From Anaerolineaceae bacterium UBA2274 (lineage in GTDB: Bacteria; Chloroflexota; Anaerolineae; Anaerolineales; Anaerolineaceae): 17,705 nt of DNA. Below, piece after piece: positions 1-8,000 of the stretch. A program made the position numbers and the translations under genes. Under the pieces are notes generated by a model that saw only the letters and a program-made list of their open reading frames with translations, was not told the origin of the DNA and did no database searches. The stretch covers positions 1-17,705 of the forward strand of contig DDWY01000002.1 in NCBI GenBank assembly GCA_002347705.1, written 5' to 3'. How positions within the stretch are numbered: the stretch's first letter is position 1; each line of letters begins with the position of its first letter.

Positions 1-60
1 ATAGAGATACTGCCCGTAAAAGGAATTCTCGCCGCTTTCTACATACCGTTGTTTTTCCAT
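1..60 (-). CDS. Probable IS5/IS1182-type transposase, N-terminal fragment (runs off the left edge)
   Basis: An ATG at 60-58 on the minus strand opens a reading frame that stays open to the window edge. Its 20 residues begin MEKQRYVESGENSF and end YGQYLY. A purine-rich GAGAGG lies about 5 nt upstream and can act as ribosome binding site. The pattern of a short polar start followed by N-S-F-Y-G-x-Y-L-Y resembles the N-terminus of IS5/IS1182-type transposases, where a V-V-P-x-D-H-F motif usually follows. That part is outside the window, so the family call rests on a few residues and is tentative. If it is right, an insertion sequence borders the lipoprotein operon and its terminal repeat should lie in 61-185. 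The gene is transcribed divergently from the operon at 186. Confidence 0.4.
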   Translation of the reverse strand, partial: MEKQRYVESGENSFYGQYLY

Positions 61-94
61 CGTTGCCTCTCAGGGTTGGGATTAGACTGTTCTA

Positions 95-123
95 ATTGAA
101 TCATATTTTGCCTAAAACGTCAA
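95..123 (-). promoter_or_regulatory. Candidate promoter for the leftmost minus-strand gene
   Basis: On the minus strand TTGACG (118-123) is followed after 17 nt by TTCAAT (95-100). The -35 matches the consensus at 5 of 6 positions and the -10 at 4 of 6. It would give a leader of roughly 30 nt before the ATG at 60. The region is AT-rich, so such matches arise easily by chance. Confidence 0.25.
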
Positions 124-153
124 TTTTGAACTTGTTTTTCAACACCCTCCCTA

Positions 154-174
154 ACCCTATCTTTGAATTAGGGT
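154..174. repeat. Short inverted repeat upstream of the lipoprotein gene
   Basis: ACCCTA at 154-159 is mirrored by TAGGGT at 169-174 around a 9-nt centre. It ends on the first base of the candidate -10 box (174-179) of the plus-strand operon. That position would suit an operator, or the outer end of the neighbouring mobile element. Nothing distinguishes these options, and a 6-bp repeat can be fortuitous. Confidence 0.3.
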
Positions 175-179
175 AAAAT
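174..179 (+). promoter_or_regulatory. Candidate -10 box of the three-gene plus-strand operon
   Basis: TAAAAT lies 6 nt before the ATG at 186. If it is the -10 element, transcription would begin at or next to the start codon and give a leaderless or near-leaderless mRNA. No convincing -35 is visible 16-18 nt upstream. The histidine kinase at 11956 shows a similar short-leader arrangement with a much better promoter, which makes this reading somewhat more plausible. Confidence 0.25.
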
Positions 180-185
180 TTGGAA

Positions 186-1241
186 ATGCCTGACTTGCGC
201 AAATCATTTCTGGTGATGGTTCTGTTGGGATTACTTGCGGTCACCGCCTGTGGTGTGGGTGCCAAACCGGTTCCAACCCTCTCACACGACTTCACAACGT
301 CCACGCCGGCTGCCAATTACCCAACAGCCATGCCCACCTTCACTCCCACTCCGGCAGCGCTTGGGTCTCTGGAAAATCCTCTCGTTATCGCAATAGTTAA
401 GCCATCTCCCTCCGCGGAGCAGCAAGCAGCCTTTAGCGAGCTCGCTGCCCTCCTTGGCGGGAATCTTCAAATGACTGTTATCAGTCGTTTTTATAGCAGC
501 TATCAAGAGCTCGAATTGGCTTTGCAGCGCCAGCAGGTGCATTTTGCCTGGCTTCCACCTGTTGAATACCTGCTTGCTTCTCAAAAAGGGCTTGCCACTG
601 CTCTGCTTGTGACCAACCATCTGGGTGTTACCGGATATGGAGTGCAATTTTTGGGGCATAGTGACAGCGATTTTACGCCTTACTTCAATGCCGGCACTAA
701 TAGCTCCACAGCCGATGCCAGGGTTGCGCTTGGCCAGTTTTCCGGGCTGCGCGGCTGCCTGACCGAAGAAAATTCCTTAGCCGGCTATTGGGTTCCATTG
801 GGATATCTGAACCTGCACAACATTCCCACCCTTGATCCGGTCCAAACCTATTCCTACAGCGCAAGCATCCGCGCCCTTTACATCAAAGGAGTGTGCAGTT
901 TCGCCGCTACTTACGCTATCTCTGCCGACCCACGCACTTCCTCGGAGGTGATCACCGAACTGCCTGATGTCATCGAAAAACTTCCGATTATCTGGCTTTC
1001 TCCGCCAGTTATTCCAAACCTCAACCTTTCTTTCAGCCCCCAGGTAGATCTCACCCTGCAGTCACGCGTTTCTGACTTCCTGCGCGATTACGCCCGCTCG
1101 GATGCCGGCAAAGCTCAGCTCAGCCTCGCCCTGAATTATGAAGTTGCCGCGCTCGAACCCATGCCTGATCTCGCCTATAATCCTCTGCGCGAGCTTCTCG
1201 TCGCCAGCGGGGTTCGCCTTGCCGACTTACTGACCGACTGA
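186..1241 (+). CDS. PhnD-like substrate-binding lipoprotein
   Basis: A 351-residue exported protein. The N-terminus has basic residues (R5, K6), a hydrophobic core and a lipobox V-T-A-C with Cys22, so it should be cleaved by signal peptidase II and lipid-anchored outside the membrane. A Thr/Pro-rich linker covers about residues 27-60. The body looks like a periplasmic-binding fold of the phosphonate/phosphate-like (PhnD, SBP_bac_12) type: a strand starting PLVIAIVKPS, the F-A-W-L-P-P-V-E-Y segment typical of the hinge region, and a C-terminal helix rich in charged residues. Two cysteines, in GLRGCL and KGVCSF, could form a disulfide. The ligand cannot be inferred. No permease or ATPase gene is adjacent, so it may be an orphan binding protein or a sensor. 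A TTG at 180 with AGGGT 5 nt upstream is an alternative start. The next gene begins 4 nt after the stop. Confidence 0.8.
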   Translation: MPDLRKSFLVMVLLGLLAVTACGVGAKPVPTLSHDFTTSTPAANYPTAMPTFTPTPAALGSLENPLVIAIVKPSPSAEQQAAFSELAALLGGNLQMTVISRFYSSYQELELALQRQQVHFAWLPPVEYLLASQKGLATALLVTNHLGVTGYGVQFLGHSDSDFTPYFNAGTNSSTADARVALGQFSGLRGCLTEENSLAGYWVPLGYLNLHNIPTLDPVQTYSYSASIRALYIKGVCSFAATYAISADPRTSSEVITELPDVIEKLPIIWLSPPVIPNLNLSFSPQVDLTLQSRVSDFLRDYARSDAGKAQLSLALNYEVAALEPMPDLAYNPLRELLVASGVRLADLLTD

Positions 1242-1245
1242 ATTT

Positions 1246-1884
1246 ATGAAGAAATTCATCAAGTTTATCCTTATCTGCGCCTGTGCAGCTCTACTACTTG
1301 CCGGTTTATCCCGCCTTGTGATGGTAATGAGCGCCAAAGACAAAACCTTTGATGTCGCTTCTGTTCCTCCTGCCCAGGTCGCGCTGGTTCCCGGAGCTGG
1401 TATCACCGCTGATGATCGTCCTACCCTGGCGCTGCGCGACAGGATTGACGGAGCCATTGAGCTCTACCGCGCAGGTAAAGTCCAGAAAATTCTCATGTCT
1501 GGTGACAACAGTTCGATCTACTACAATGAACCAGGCGCAATGACGAATTATGCCATCGAACAGGGCATTCCTGAATCTGACATCGTGCAGGACTATGCCG
1601 GGCGTCGAACTTACGATACTTGCTACCGGGCCAAAGAGATTTTTGGACTGGAATCAGTTATCGTCACCACCCAGCAATATCACCTTTCCCGCATGGTCTT
1701 CCTCTGTGACCAACTTGGGCTCAACACCTCTGGCGTTCCAGTAAAGCAGTCTGATTATCTGCTTAATCGCTATATGATGTGGAATGTGCGTGAAGTCCTT
1801 GCCACAGTGGCAGCTTATATCGATATCTATATCCTGAAACCAGAGCCAATTCTGGGATCTCCAGAACCTATTTTTACCCCCTGA
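1246..1884 (+). CDS. SanA/YdcF-family (DUF218) membrane-anchored protein
   Basis: A 212-residue protein with one N-terminal membrane helix (about residues 5-28, after MKKFIK) and an extracytoplasmic DUF218 domain. Family landmarks are VPGAG, then LRDRIDGAIELYRAGKV, SGDNS, YNEPGAM, the DIVQDYAGRRTYDTCYRA stretch, and VTTQQYHLSRMVFL. The SGDN-YNEP and DYAGxRTxD motifs are closer to E. coli SanA than to YdcF. SanA is linked to envelope barrier function and vancomycin exclusion at high temperature, but its biochemistry is not established. YdcF-type proteins bind nucleotide-like ligands. The short C-terminal extension, rich in Pro and Glu, is not part of the usual domain. It is the second gene of a three-gene operon, 4 nt after the lipoprotein stop. 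No strong Shine-Dalgarno precedes its ATG, which suggests translational coupling. An envelope role next to a lipoprotein fits. Confidence 0.85.
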   Translation: MKKFIKFILICACAALLLAGLSRLVMVMSAKDKTFDVASVPPAQVALVPGAGITADDRPTLALRDRIDGAIELYRAGKVQKILMSGDNSSIYYNEPGAMTNYAIEQGIPESDIVQDYAGRRTYDTCYRAKEIFGLESVIVTTQQYHLSRMVFLCDQLGLNTSGVPVKQSDYLLNRYMMWNVREVLATVAAYIDIYILKPEPILGSPEPIFTP

Positions 1885-1893
1885 GAGGTTACT

Positions 1894-2478
1894 ATGCAGC
1901 GTCAGCAAGCACTCGAAATTGTCAGAACCTATGTCAAAAATGAAGCCCTCGTCAGGCATATGCTCAGCGTTGAAGCGGTGATGCGTGCTTATGCCGAAAC
2001 TCTTGATGAGGATGTTGAGCTGTGGGGGTTGGCCGGGTTACTTCACGATTTCGACTGGGAAATTCATCCCACCGTTGAAGAACATCCAATGGCGGGCTTG
2101 CCCATCCTGGAGGAAGCTGGCGTGCCTGAAAGCGTGCTGAACGCAATTGCTGGTCATGCCGATCACACAGGCGTTCCCCGCGAAAGCCTTTTGGCCAAAG
2201 CCCTCTTTGCGTGTGATGAGATTACAGGTCTCATTACCGCGGTGGCGCTTGTGCGACCTTCGCGCTCACTCCATGATCTCAAAGCCTCTTCAGTCCGCAA
2301 AAAATGGAAGGATAAGTCCTTTGCCGCTGGTGCCGATCGCGACATGATTGCCCAGGGAGCCCAGGAATTTGGCGTGGATCTCTGGCAGCATGTGGACTTT
2401 GCTATAAATGCTATGCGCAGAATAGCCAAAGATCTGGACTTGGAGGGCAGTCTCACTCCTGAAGATGCTTTAAACTAA
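1894..2478 (+). CDS. HD-domain phosphohydrolase
   Basis: A 194-residue cytoplasmic protein with the metal-binding signature of the HD superfamily: His22, the His51-Asp52 doublet in GLLHDFDW, further histidines at 64, 88 and 91 (HPMAG, GHADH), and Asp108 in FACDEITG. Such enzymes hydrolyse phosphomonoesters or phosphodiesters, often of nucleotides. The substrate here is unknown. The C-terminal third is helical and charged and has no second domain. The start is well supported: GAGAGG at 1883-1888 overlaps the stop codon of the SanA-like gene and lies 5 nt before the ATG. This indicates co-translation in one operon. The stop codon lies 2 bp from the stop of the convergent gyrA gene, leaving no room for an intergenic terminator. 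Confidence 0.85.
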   Translation: MQRQQALEIVRTYVKNEALVRHMLSVEAVMRAYAETLDEDVELWGLAGLLHDFDWEIHPTVEEHPMAGLPILEEAGVPESVLNAIAGHADHTGVPRESLLAKALFACDEITGLITAVALVRPSRSLHDLKASSVRKKWKDKSFAAGADRDMIAQGAQEFGVDLWQHVDFAINAMRRIAKDLDLEGSLTPEDALN

Positions 2479-2480
2479 GC

Positions 2481-4922
2481 CTATTCCCAGAACTGAACGT
2501 AATCGTCCAAATTCGTGAAGCCGATTATTTCATCGTTTGCTTTTAATGTAAACACCGGCAAGCCAGTAGAGGCGCGCTTCCGACTAACAGCACTTGTGAT
2601 GGTGAAAACCTTGCTGGCGCTATTTCGGAAGTGGCACACGCCCCTGTCGGTCAGTTTACCCACCAGCGAAACGCTGATTTGGTCGCCTTTGTCCAATTTC
2701 CATGCGATAACACCTTGCCCATACCTCCCCTGAACGGGGAAATCAGAAGCTGGCGTGCGTTTTGCCAAGCCTCTTTGAGTAACCAGTGCGACTTCATCTC
2801 TATCTTCAACTGCTGCAGCCCCAACAACATAATCACCAGGCTTGAGTTTGATCGCATTCACCCCGGCAGCCACAAGCCCCATGGATCGAACCTCATTTTC
2901 GTTAAATCGGATTGCCATGCCAGCCGCCGTGGTCAGGAGGATATCCTGATCGCCCCGGGTTAACAGCACTTCAAACAGCTCATCATTCTCGTTGATTTTG
3001 ACCAGCGTAAATGCGCTGGCGGACGCACCCGGCAGATCAGCAACCGCGGAGCGTTTGATCATACCCTGCCGTGTGACAGTGACAACGTAACGATTCTGTT
3101 CTTCTTCACGTCTGATCGGAACTGCAAAAATTCCTTGCAAAATGTCATTCCGGTGAAGAGGTGCGACCTTTGAGGCTGGCACACCTTCCTCATCAGCCCG
3201 CTGAACTGGCACTGAAAACGAAGAAATAGCCGCAGCCCTTCCCTCAGTTGTTACCAGGAATACTGTCTGGTGGGTATTTGTCCGGATCATGCTCCAGGGC
3301 GCGCCATCTCCGCCCAATCGGTTCGGCTTATCGCCTTCAGTTCGTGAAAGCAGCCCATTTTCGCTGACTTCAATCCAGTAATTCTCCACCGGCATGACGT
3401 CAGTCATTGTATACATATCAGAGGCTTTTTCGCCCTCGCCGAGCTGAATAATTTGCGTCCGTCTTTGGTCACCATATTTTTGCTTGATGGCTTTTAGTTC
3501 CTCAATGGCCACGTTCCGCATCTGTTTCGGGGAATTCAGCAGGGTCTTTAGCTCAGCAATCGTCTTTGCCACTTCCTTGTATTCATCCTCGATCTTCTGC
3601 CGTTCCAATGAAGCCAGCCGGCGTAAAGGCATCTCAAGGATGGCATTTGCCTGGATTTCATCCAATTTATACTTGCTCATCAGATTCGTGCGCGCGTCAT
3701 CAACAGACGCAGATTTTCGGATGAGCTTAATCACCTCATCAATGTGATCGATTGCCACCTTGAGGGCTTCCAGGATGTGCAGCCGGGCTTCGTTTTTCTT
3801 CAATAAATACTCACTGCGTCTGCGAATTACCACCAGGCGGTGCTCCGCAAAGACCCTCAGAGCCTGCTTAAGCGTCAGACGGTGCGGGCTGCCATCCACC
3901 AAAGCCAAAATATTGATGCCAAAGGTGTTATGCATCTGCGTGCGTTTATAGAGAGTGGCCAGGATCTCTTCCGGGTCGGCATTCTTGTTAAGGTCGATCA
4001 CGATCCGCATCCCCTGCCGATCGGATTCATCCCTCAGGTCCGATAAGCCTTCCAAACCCCCATCACGGGATATTTCCGCAATCCGCTCGATCAGTGCCGA
4101 TTTGTTCACCATGTAGGGCAGTTCTGTCACGATGATGCGCATGCGACCGCGAGACATCTCTTCGATCCGAGTGCGAGCACGGACCTTAACCGTTCCATTC
4201 CCGGACCCGTAGATCGTTGTCAGTGGAATGGAGCCTTCATCTTGCAAAATTAATCCACCTGTCGGAAAGTCAGGTCCCTTAATAAATCGCATGATATCTT
4301 CAACGGTGATATCCTCAATCCCGTCCCAATTTTCCAGCATCATTACCAGGGCATCCACCACTTCCCCGAGGTTGTGAGGAGGAATGTTGGTTGCCATGCC
4401 CACCGCAATACCCGACGCGCCATTTACCAGCATATTTGGGATCGATGAAGGCAAAACTTCCGGCTCTTTTAGCGTTCCATCAAAATTGTCGATGTAATCG
4501 ACCGTATCCATATCCAGCTGGCGCAGGATCTCAATGGCAGGGGATGAAAGCCGCGCCTCGGTGTAGCGCATGGCTGCAGGCGGGTCGCCATCCACGCTGC
4601 CAAAGTTGCCCTGCCCATCCACCAGCAAATAGCGCTCCGAAAAATCCTGAGCCATTCTTGCCATTGCGTCATAAACGGCAGAATCCCCATGCGGATGATA
4701 CTTTCCTAAAACCTCACCCACAATACGGGCTGATTTTTTATGCGGCGTGTCGTCCCGTATGCCCATGTCGTACATAGCGTACAAGATGCGCCGCTGGACA
4801 GGCTTCAGTCCATCCCTTGCGTCGGGCAAGGCGCGTGAAACGATGACACTCATCGCGTAATCCAAATAGGATTGCTGCATTTCGGCGTTGATATTAATCT
4901 TTGGGGAGGCGGTTGTAGCCAT
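2481..4922 (-). CDS. gyrA: DNA gyrase subunit A (type IIA topoisomerase A subunit)
   Basis: The 813-residue DNA breakage-reunion subunit, which works with GyrB to pass one duplex through another. The winged-helix domain carries the catalytic Tyr120 in AAMRYTEARL (E. coli Tyr122). The quinolone-resistance region reads KYHPHGDSAVYDAM with Ser81 and Asp85, the sensitive residues at E. coli positions 83 and 87. The tower and coiled-coil gate follow to about residue 480, then a six-bladed C-terminal beta-pinwheel. The first-blade GyrA box, QRRGGKG in classical gyrases, reads NRLGGDG: the Gly pair is kept and the basic residue near the end is Asp. It could therefore be a gyrase with altered wrapping or a topoisomerase IV-like enzyme. 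The ATG at 4922 gives the usual N-terminus (MATTASPKINI). A TTG at 4961 with AGGTG 4 nt upstream would add 13 residues. It is separated from rpoC by a hairpin terminator. Confidence 0.93.
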   Translation of the reverse strand: MATTASPKININAEMQQSYLDYAMSVIVSRALPDARDGLKPVQRRILYAMYDMGIRDDTPHKKSARIVGEVLGKYHPHGDSAVYDAMARMAQDFSERYLLVDGQGNFGSVDGDPPAAMRYTEARLSSPAIEILRQLDMDTVDYIDNFDGTLKEPEVLPSSIPNMLVNGASGIAVGMATNIPPHNLGEVVDALVMMLENWDGIEDITVEDIMRFIKGPDFPTGGLILQDEGSIPLTTIYGSGNGTVKVRARTRIEEMSRGRMRIIVTELPYMVNKSALIERIAEISRDGGLEGLSDLRDESDRQGMRIVIDLNKNADPEEILATLYKRTQMHNTFGINILALVDGSPHRLTLKQALRVFAEHRLVVIRRRSEYLLKKNEARLHILEALKVAIDHIDEVIKLIRKSASVDDARTNLMSKYKLDEIQANAILEMPLRRLASLERQKIEDEYKEVAKTIAELKTLLNSPKQMRNVAIEELKAIKQKYGDQRRTQIIQLGEGEKASDMYTMTDVMPVENYWIEVSENGLLSRTEGDKPNRLGGDGAPWSMIRTNTHQTVFLVTTEGRAAAISSFSVPVQRADEEGVPASKVAPLHRNDILQGIFAVPIRREEEQNRYVVTVTRQGMIKRSAVADLPGASASAFTLVKINENDELFEVLLTRGDQDILLTTAAGMAIRFNENEVRSMGLVAAGVNAIKLKPGDYVVGAAAVEDRDEVALVTQRGLAKRTPASDFPVQGRYGQGVIAWKLDKGDQISVSLVGKLTDRGVCHFRNSASKVFTITSAVSRKRASTGLPVFTLKANDEIIGFTNLDDYVQFWE

Positions 4923-4975
4923 GATCCGCTCTTTCTCTGACTCAGTTGTCGTTCTTTTCAATTTTCACCTACTAT

Positions 4976-5004
4976 AGCATAAAAAGACCCGGAGTGATTG
5001 TCCA
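4976..5004 (-). promoter_or_regulatory. Candidate gyrA promoter embedded in the rpoC terminator
   Basis: On the minus strand TGGACA (4999-5004) is followed after exactly 17 nt by TATGCT (4976-4981). The matches to consensus are 5/6 and 4/6. The -35 starts in the stem and enters the loop of the rpoC terminator, the spacer is its downstream arm, and the -10 begins in its U-tract. It would place the start site some 45 nt before the ATG at 4922. The sequence match is good but the position is dictated by the hairpin, so it may be chance. Confidence 0.35.
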
Positions 5005-5017
5005 CTCCGGGTCTTTT
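4981..5017 (-). terminator. Rho-independent terminator downstream of rpoC
   Basis: A perfect 11-bp GC-rich stem: CACTCCGGGTC at 5003-5013 pairs with GACCCGGAGTG at 4986-4996 around a 6-nt loop. It is flanked by A and T runs that extend the stem and give a U-tract (4981-4985) in the rpoC transcript. It starts about 23 nt after the rpoC stop codon. The opposite strand also has a T-run (5014-5017), so it could work in both directions. It separates rpoC from gyrA. Confidence 0.88.
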
Positions 5018-5039
5018 AAGTCATTTTCTCCGCGTTGGA

Positions 5040-8000
5040 CTATTCTTCATCGTCCACTAGATCTTCATCATCGTCGAAGCTTTCATCATCGTATAAATCG
5101 GACCCACCAGTATCGCTGTCATCTAATTCATCATACAAACCATCAGTCTGATCAGACTCATCGTTGAAAATATCCAATTTTTTGACAGCAATATCCGGGT
5201 TGCCGGGTTCAGCTTCCATCACCTGGTCTTCGAATCGACCTGGAATAAAACCTGTCCCAGCCGGGATCAGCTTACCGATAATGACGTTTTCCTTCAATCC
5301 AAACAGGGGATCTTCCTTGGAGGAAATTGCCGCACCAGCCAATACTTTGATGGTGTGCTGGAAGGATGATGCCGAGAGGAACGAATCCGTGCTCAGCGAA
5401 GCTTTTGAAACTCCAAGCAAGATGTTTAAGTAACGTGCTGGACGTAAACCACGAGCCACCAGGTCCTCATTGATCTTGCGGATCTCAAGGCGATCCACCA
5501 GATCCTGCGGCAGGAATTCAGAATCACCAGGTCGGGTAATCTGCACCTTGTTCAGCATCTTGCGGATGATGACTTCGAAATGCTTGTCGTTGATGTTCTG
5601 ACCCTGTGTACGGTAAACCTGCTGAATTTCTTTAAGCAGGTACAACTCAGTCGCATCCGTCCCATTAATTCTGAGAATGGTATGGGGATTGAGCGATCCT
5701 TCGGTCAACTGCTCGCCAGCCGTAACCATCTGTCCTTCACTGACCAGGAGGCGGGATGTCGAAGGAATTTCGTAATCCTCAATCAGACGATCTTCGTACG
5801 AAACCACGACCTCACCATCCTCAATCCGAACCTTTCCGGCATGTTCAGCGGTGATGCTGGTTTCTTCATGGGTCGCCAGGACGGTATCCTTGTTGACCTC
5901 ATCTTCGTCATTTACCATAATTTCCCAGTCAGCCGGAATTGCATAACGCTGACCAACCATCTCGCTGCTTTCCACGCGCACAGTGCGGATATCTGGATTC
6001 TTATCTGAAACCGTAATGTGAGCTTTGCCGTTTATCTGTGTGATTACGGCTTCACCACGCGGCATCCGGCGGGCTTCAAAGAGTTCTTCAACCCGGGGTA
6101 AACCGGTCGTAATGTCACCACCACCCGCCACACCACCAGTGTGGAAGGTTCGCAGGGTCAACTGAGTGCCAGGCTCACCAATCGACTGAGCCGCAACAAC
6201 ACCCACTGCTGAGCCAAGATTTACCATCTTGCCCCGCCCGAGGTCCATGCCATAGCAGCGTGCACAAATACCGTGCACGAGCTCACAAGTTAGCGGAGAG
6301 CGGACCTTTACCTTCTTCACGCCCTTTTCAACAAGTTTCGTGATTCGTCGGCTTAGATCTTTGTCGATCATGTCATTGCGCTCGCCGATCACTTCTCCGG
6401 TCTCAGGATCAATCACACGCTCAGCCAGCAATCGTCCATAAATGCGTTCATTGAAAGGCTGTCCGGCGATGTCATCCTCAGAAGACACCCAAATGCCTTC
6501 TTCTGTGCCGCAGTCTTCGTTGTTGATGATCATGTCCTGCGCCACATCCACCAGGCGCCGGGTCAGATAACCTGCATCCGCGGTTCGGATAGCGGTATCA
6601 GCCAAACCCTTGCGGGTACCATGCGTGGAAATGAAGTATTCCAGTGCAGAAAGACCTTCACGGAAGTTGGAGCGAATCGGCATTGGAATGATGCGCCCTG
6701 AGGGGTCAGCCATAAGACCACGCATACCCGCCATCTGTGAAATTGGACTAAAACCACCCTTGGTAGCACCTGAGACTGCCATGGTCGACAAGTTGCCATT
6801 TGGATCAAGATGCTTGCGTACAGCATCGCCAACCTTCTTGGTGGTTTCCTGCCAAACCTCGATAATCAGGTCATTTTGTTCCTGCTCTGTCAACAGACCT
6901 CGTCTGAATTCCTTCTGGACGCGCTCCACCTCAAGCAGTGCTTCCTGGATCATTTCAGCCTTCTCAGGCGGCACTGTGATATCTGCCACGGCCAGAGTTG
7001 AGCCAGACTGCGATGCATAGCGGAAACCAATGTCCTTGATGCTGTCAGCTACCCGGGTGGTAACTTCCTGCCCGTCCTGATAGTAAATGTCTTCGATCAG
7101 ATCACGGACACCGCCTTTATCCAACGGAACGTTGGTAAATCGCATCGAATCCGGCAGGATATCGTTGAAAATCGCGCGTCCCACAGTTGTGTTGATGATC
7201 CGGACTTCAGGCTGACTCAGCCTGTTGTTTTGCTCGTCAAAAATCGTCTCAACGCGCAGTTTGATCTTTGTGTGCACTTGCACCTGGTCAAGCTGGTAAG
7301 CCAACATGACTTCGTTAATATCGCCAAAAACACGCCCGTCTCCCTTTTGTGGAAGAGTCTGTTCCATGGTCAGGTAATAAACGCCCAACACCATGTCCTT
7401 TCCTGGGCTGATGATAGGTTCGCCACTGGCTGGTTTCAGCAGGTTCTTGCTTGCCAGCATCAATTCACGGGCTTCAGCTACAGCCTTGCTCGAAAGGGGT
7501 ACATGTACAGCCATCTGATCGCCATCAAAGTCGGCGTTAAAAGCGGTAGTTACCAAGGGATGTAGCTGAATAGCACTGCCTTCAATCAGCACGGGCTCAA
7601 AAGCCTGGATGCCAAGTCGGTGCAACGTTGGCGCACGGTTCAGCAGCACAGGGCGATCTTTGATCACTTCTTCCAAAACTTCCCAGACCTCTGGTCGGTT
7701 GCGCTCGATGTAACGTTTCGCGCCCTTGATGTTGGAGGTGTAGCCGTGTTTATCCAGCCCGGCAATAACAAAGGGGCGGAAGAGTTCCAGCGCCATCGAC
7801 TTTGGTAAACCGCACTGGTTTAATTTCAAATTAGGTCCAACCACGATAACAGAACGTCCGGAGTAGTCAACACGTTTACCCAAGAGGTTGCGGCGGAAGC
7901 GGCCTTTCTTGCCCTTCAGCATATCTGAAAGTGAGCGTAATTCGCGGCGTCCACGGCGTGAGAGCATGCGCCCTCTCTGGGAGTTATCAATCAACGAGTC

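Noticed and set aside
4391..4777. Plus-strand open frame opposite gyrA
   Set aside because: It covers the strongly conserved active-site region of GyrA on the other strand and has a Pro/His/Cys-rich composition typical of antisense translation.
3900..4960. Quinolone-resistance mutations in gyrA
   Set aside because: The residues matching E. coli Ser83 and Asp87 are the sensitive Ser81 and Asp85, so no target-site resistance is indicated.
4923..4961. TTG at 4961 as the gyrA start
   Set aside because: It has a nearby AGGTG, but the 13 extra residues are charged and unlike GyrA N-termini. The ATG at 4922 gives the family's usual length. It remains an alternative.
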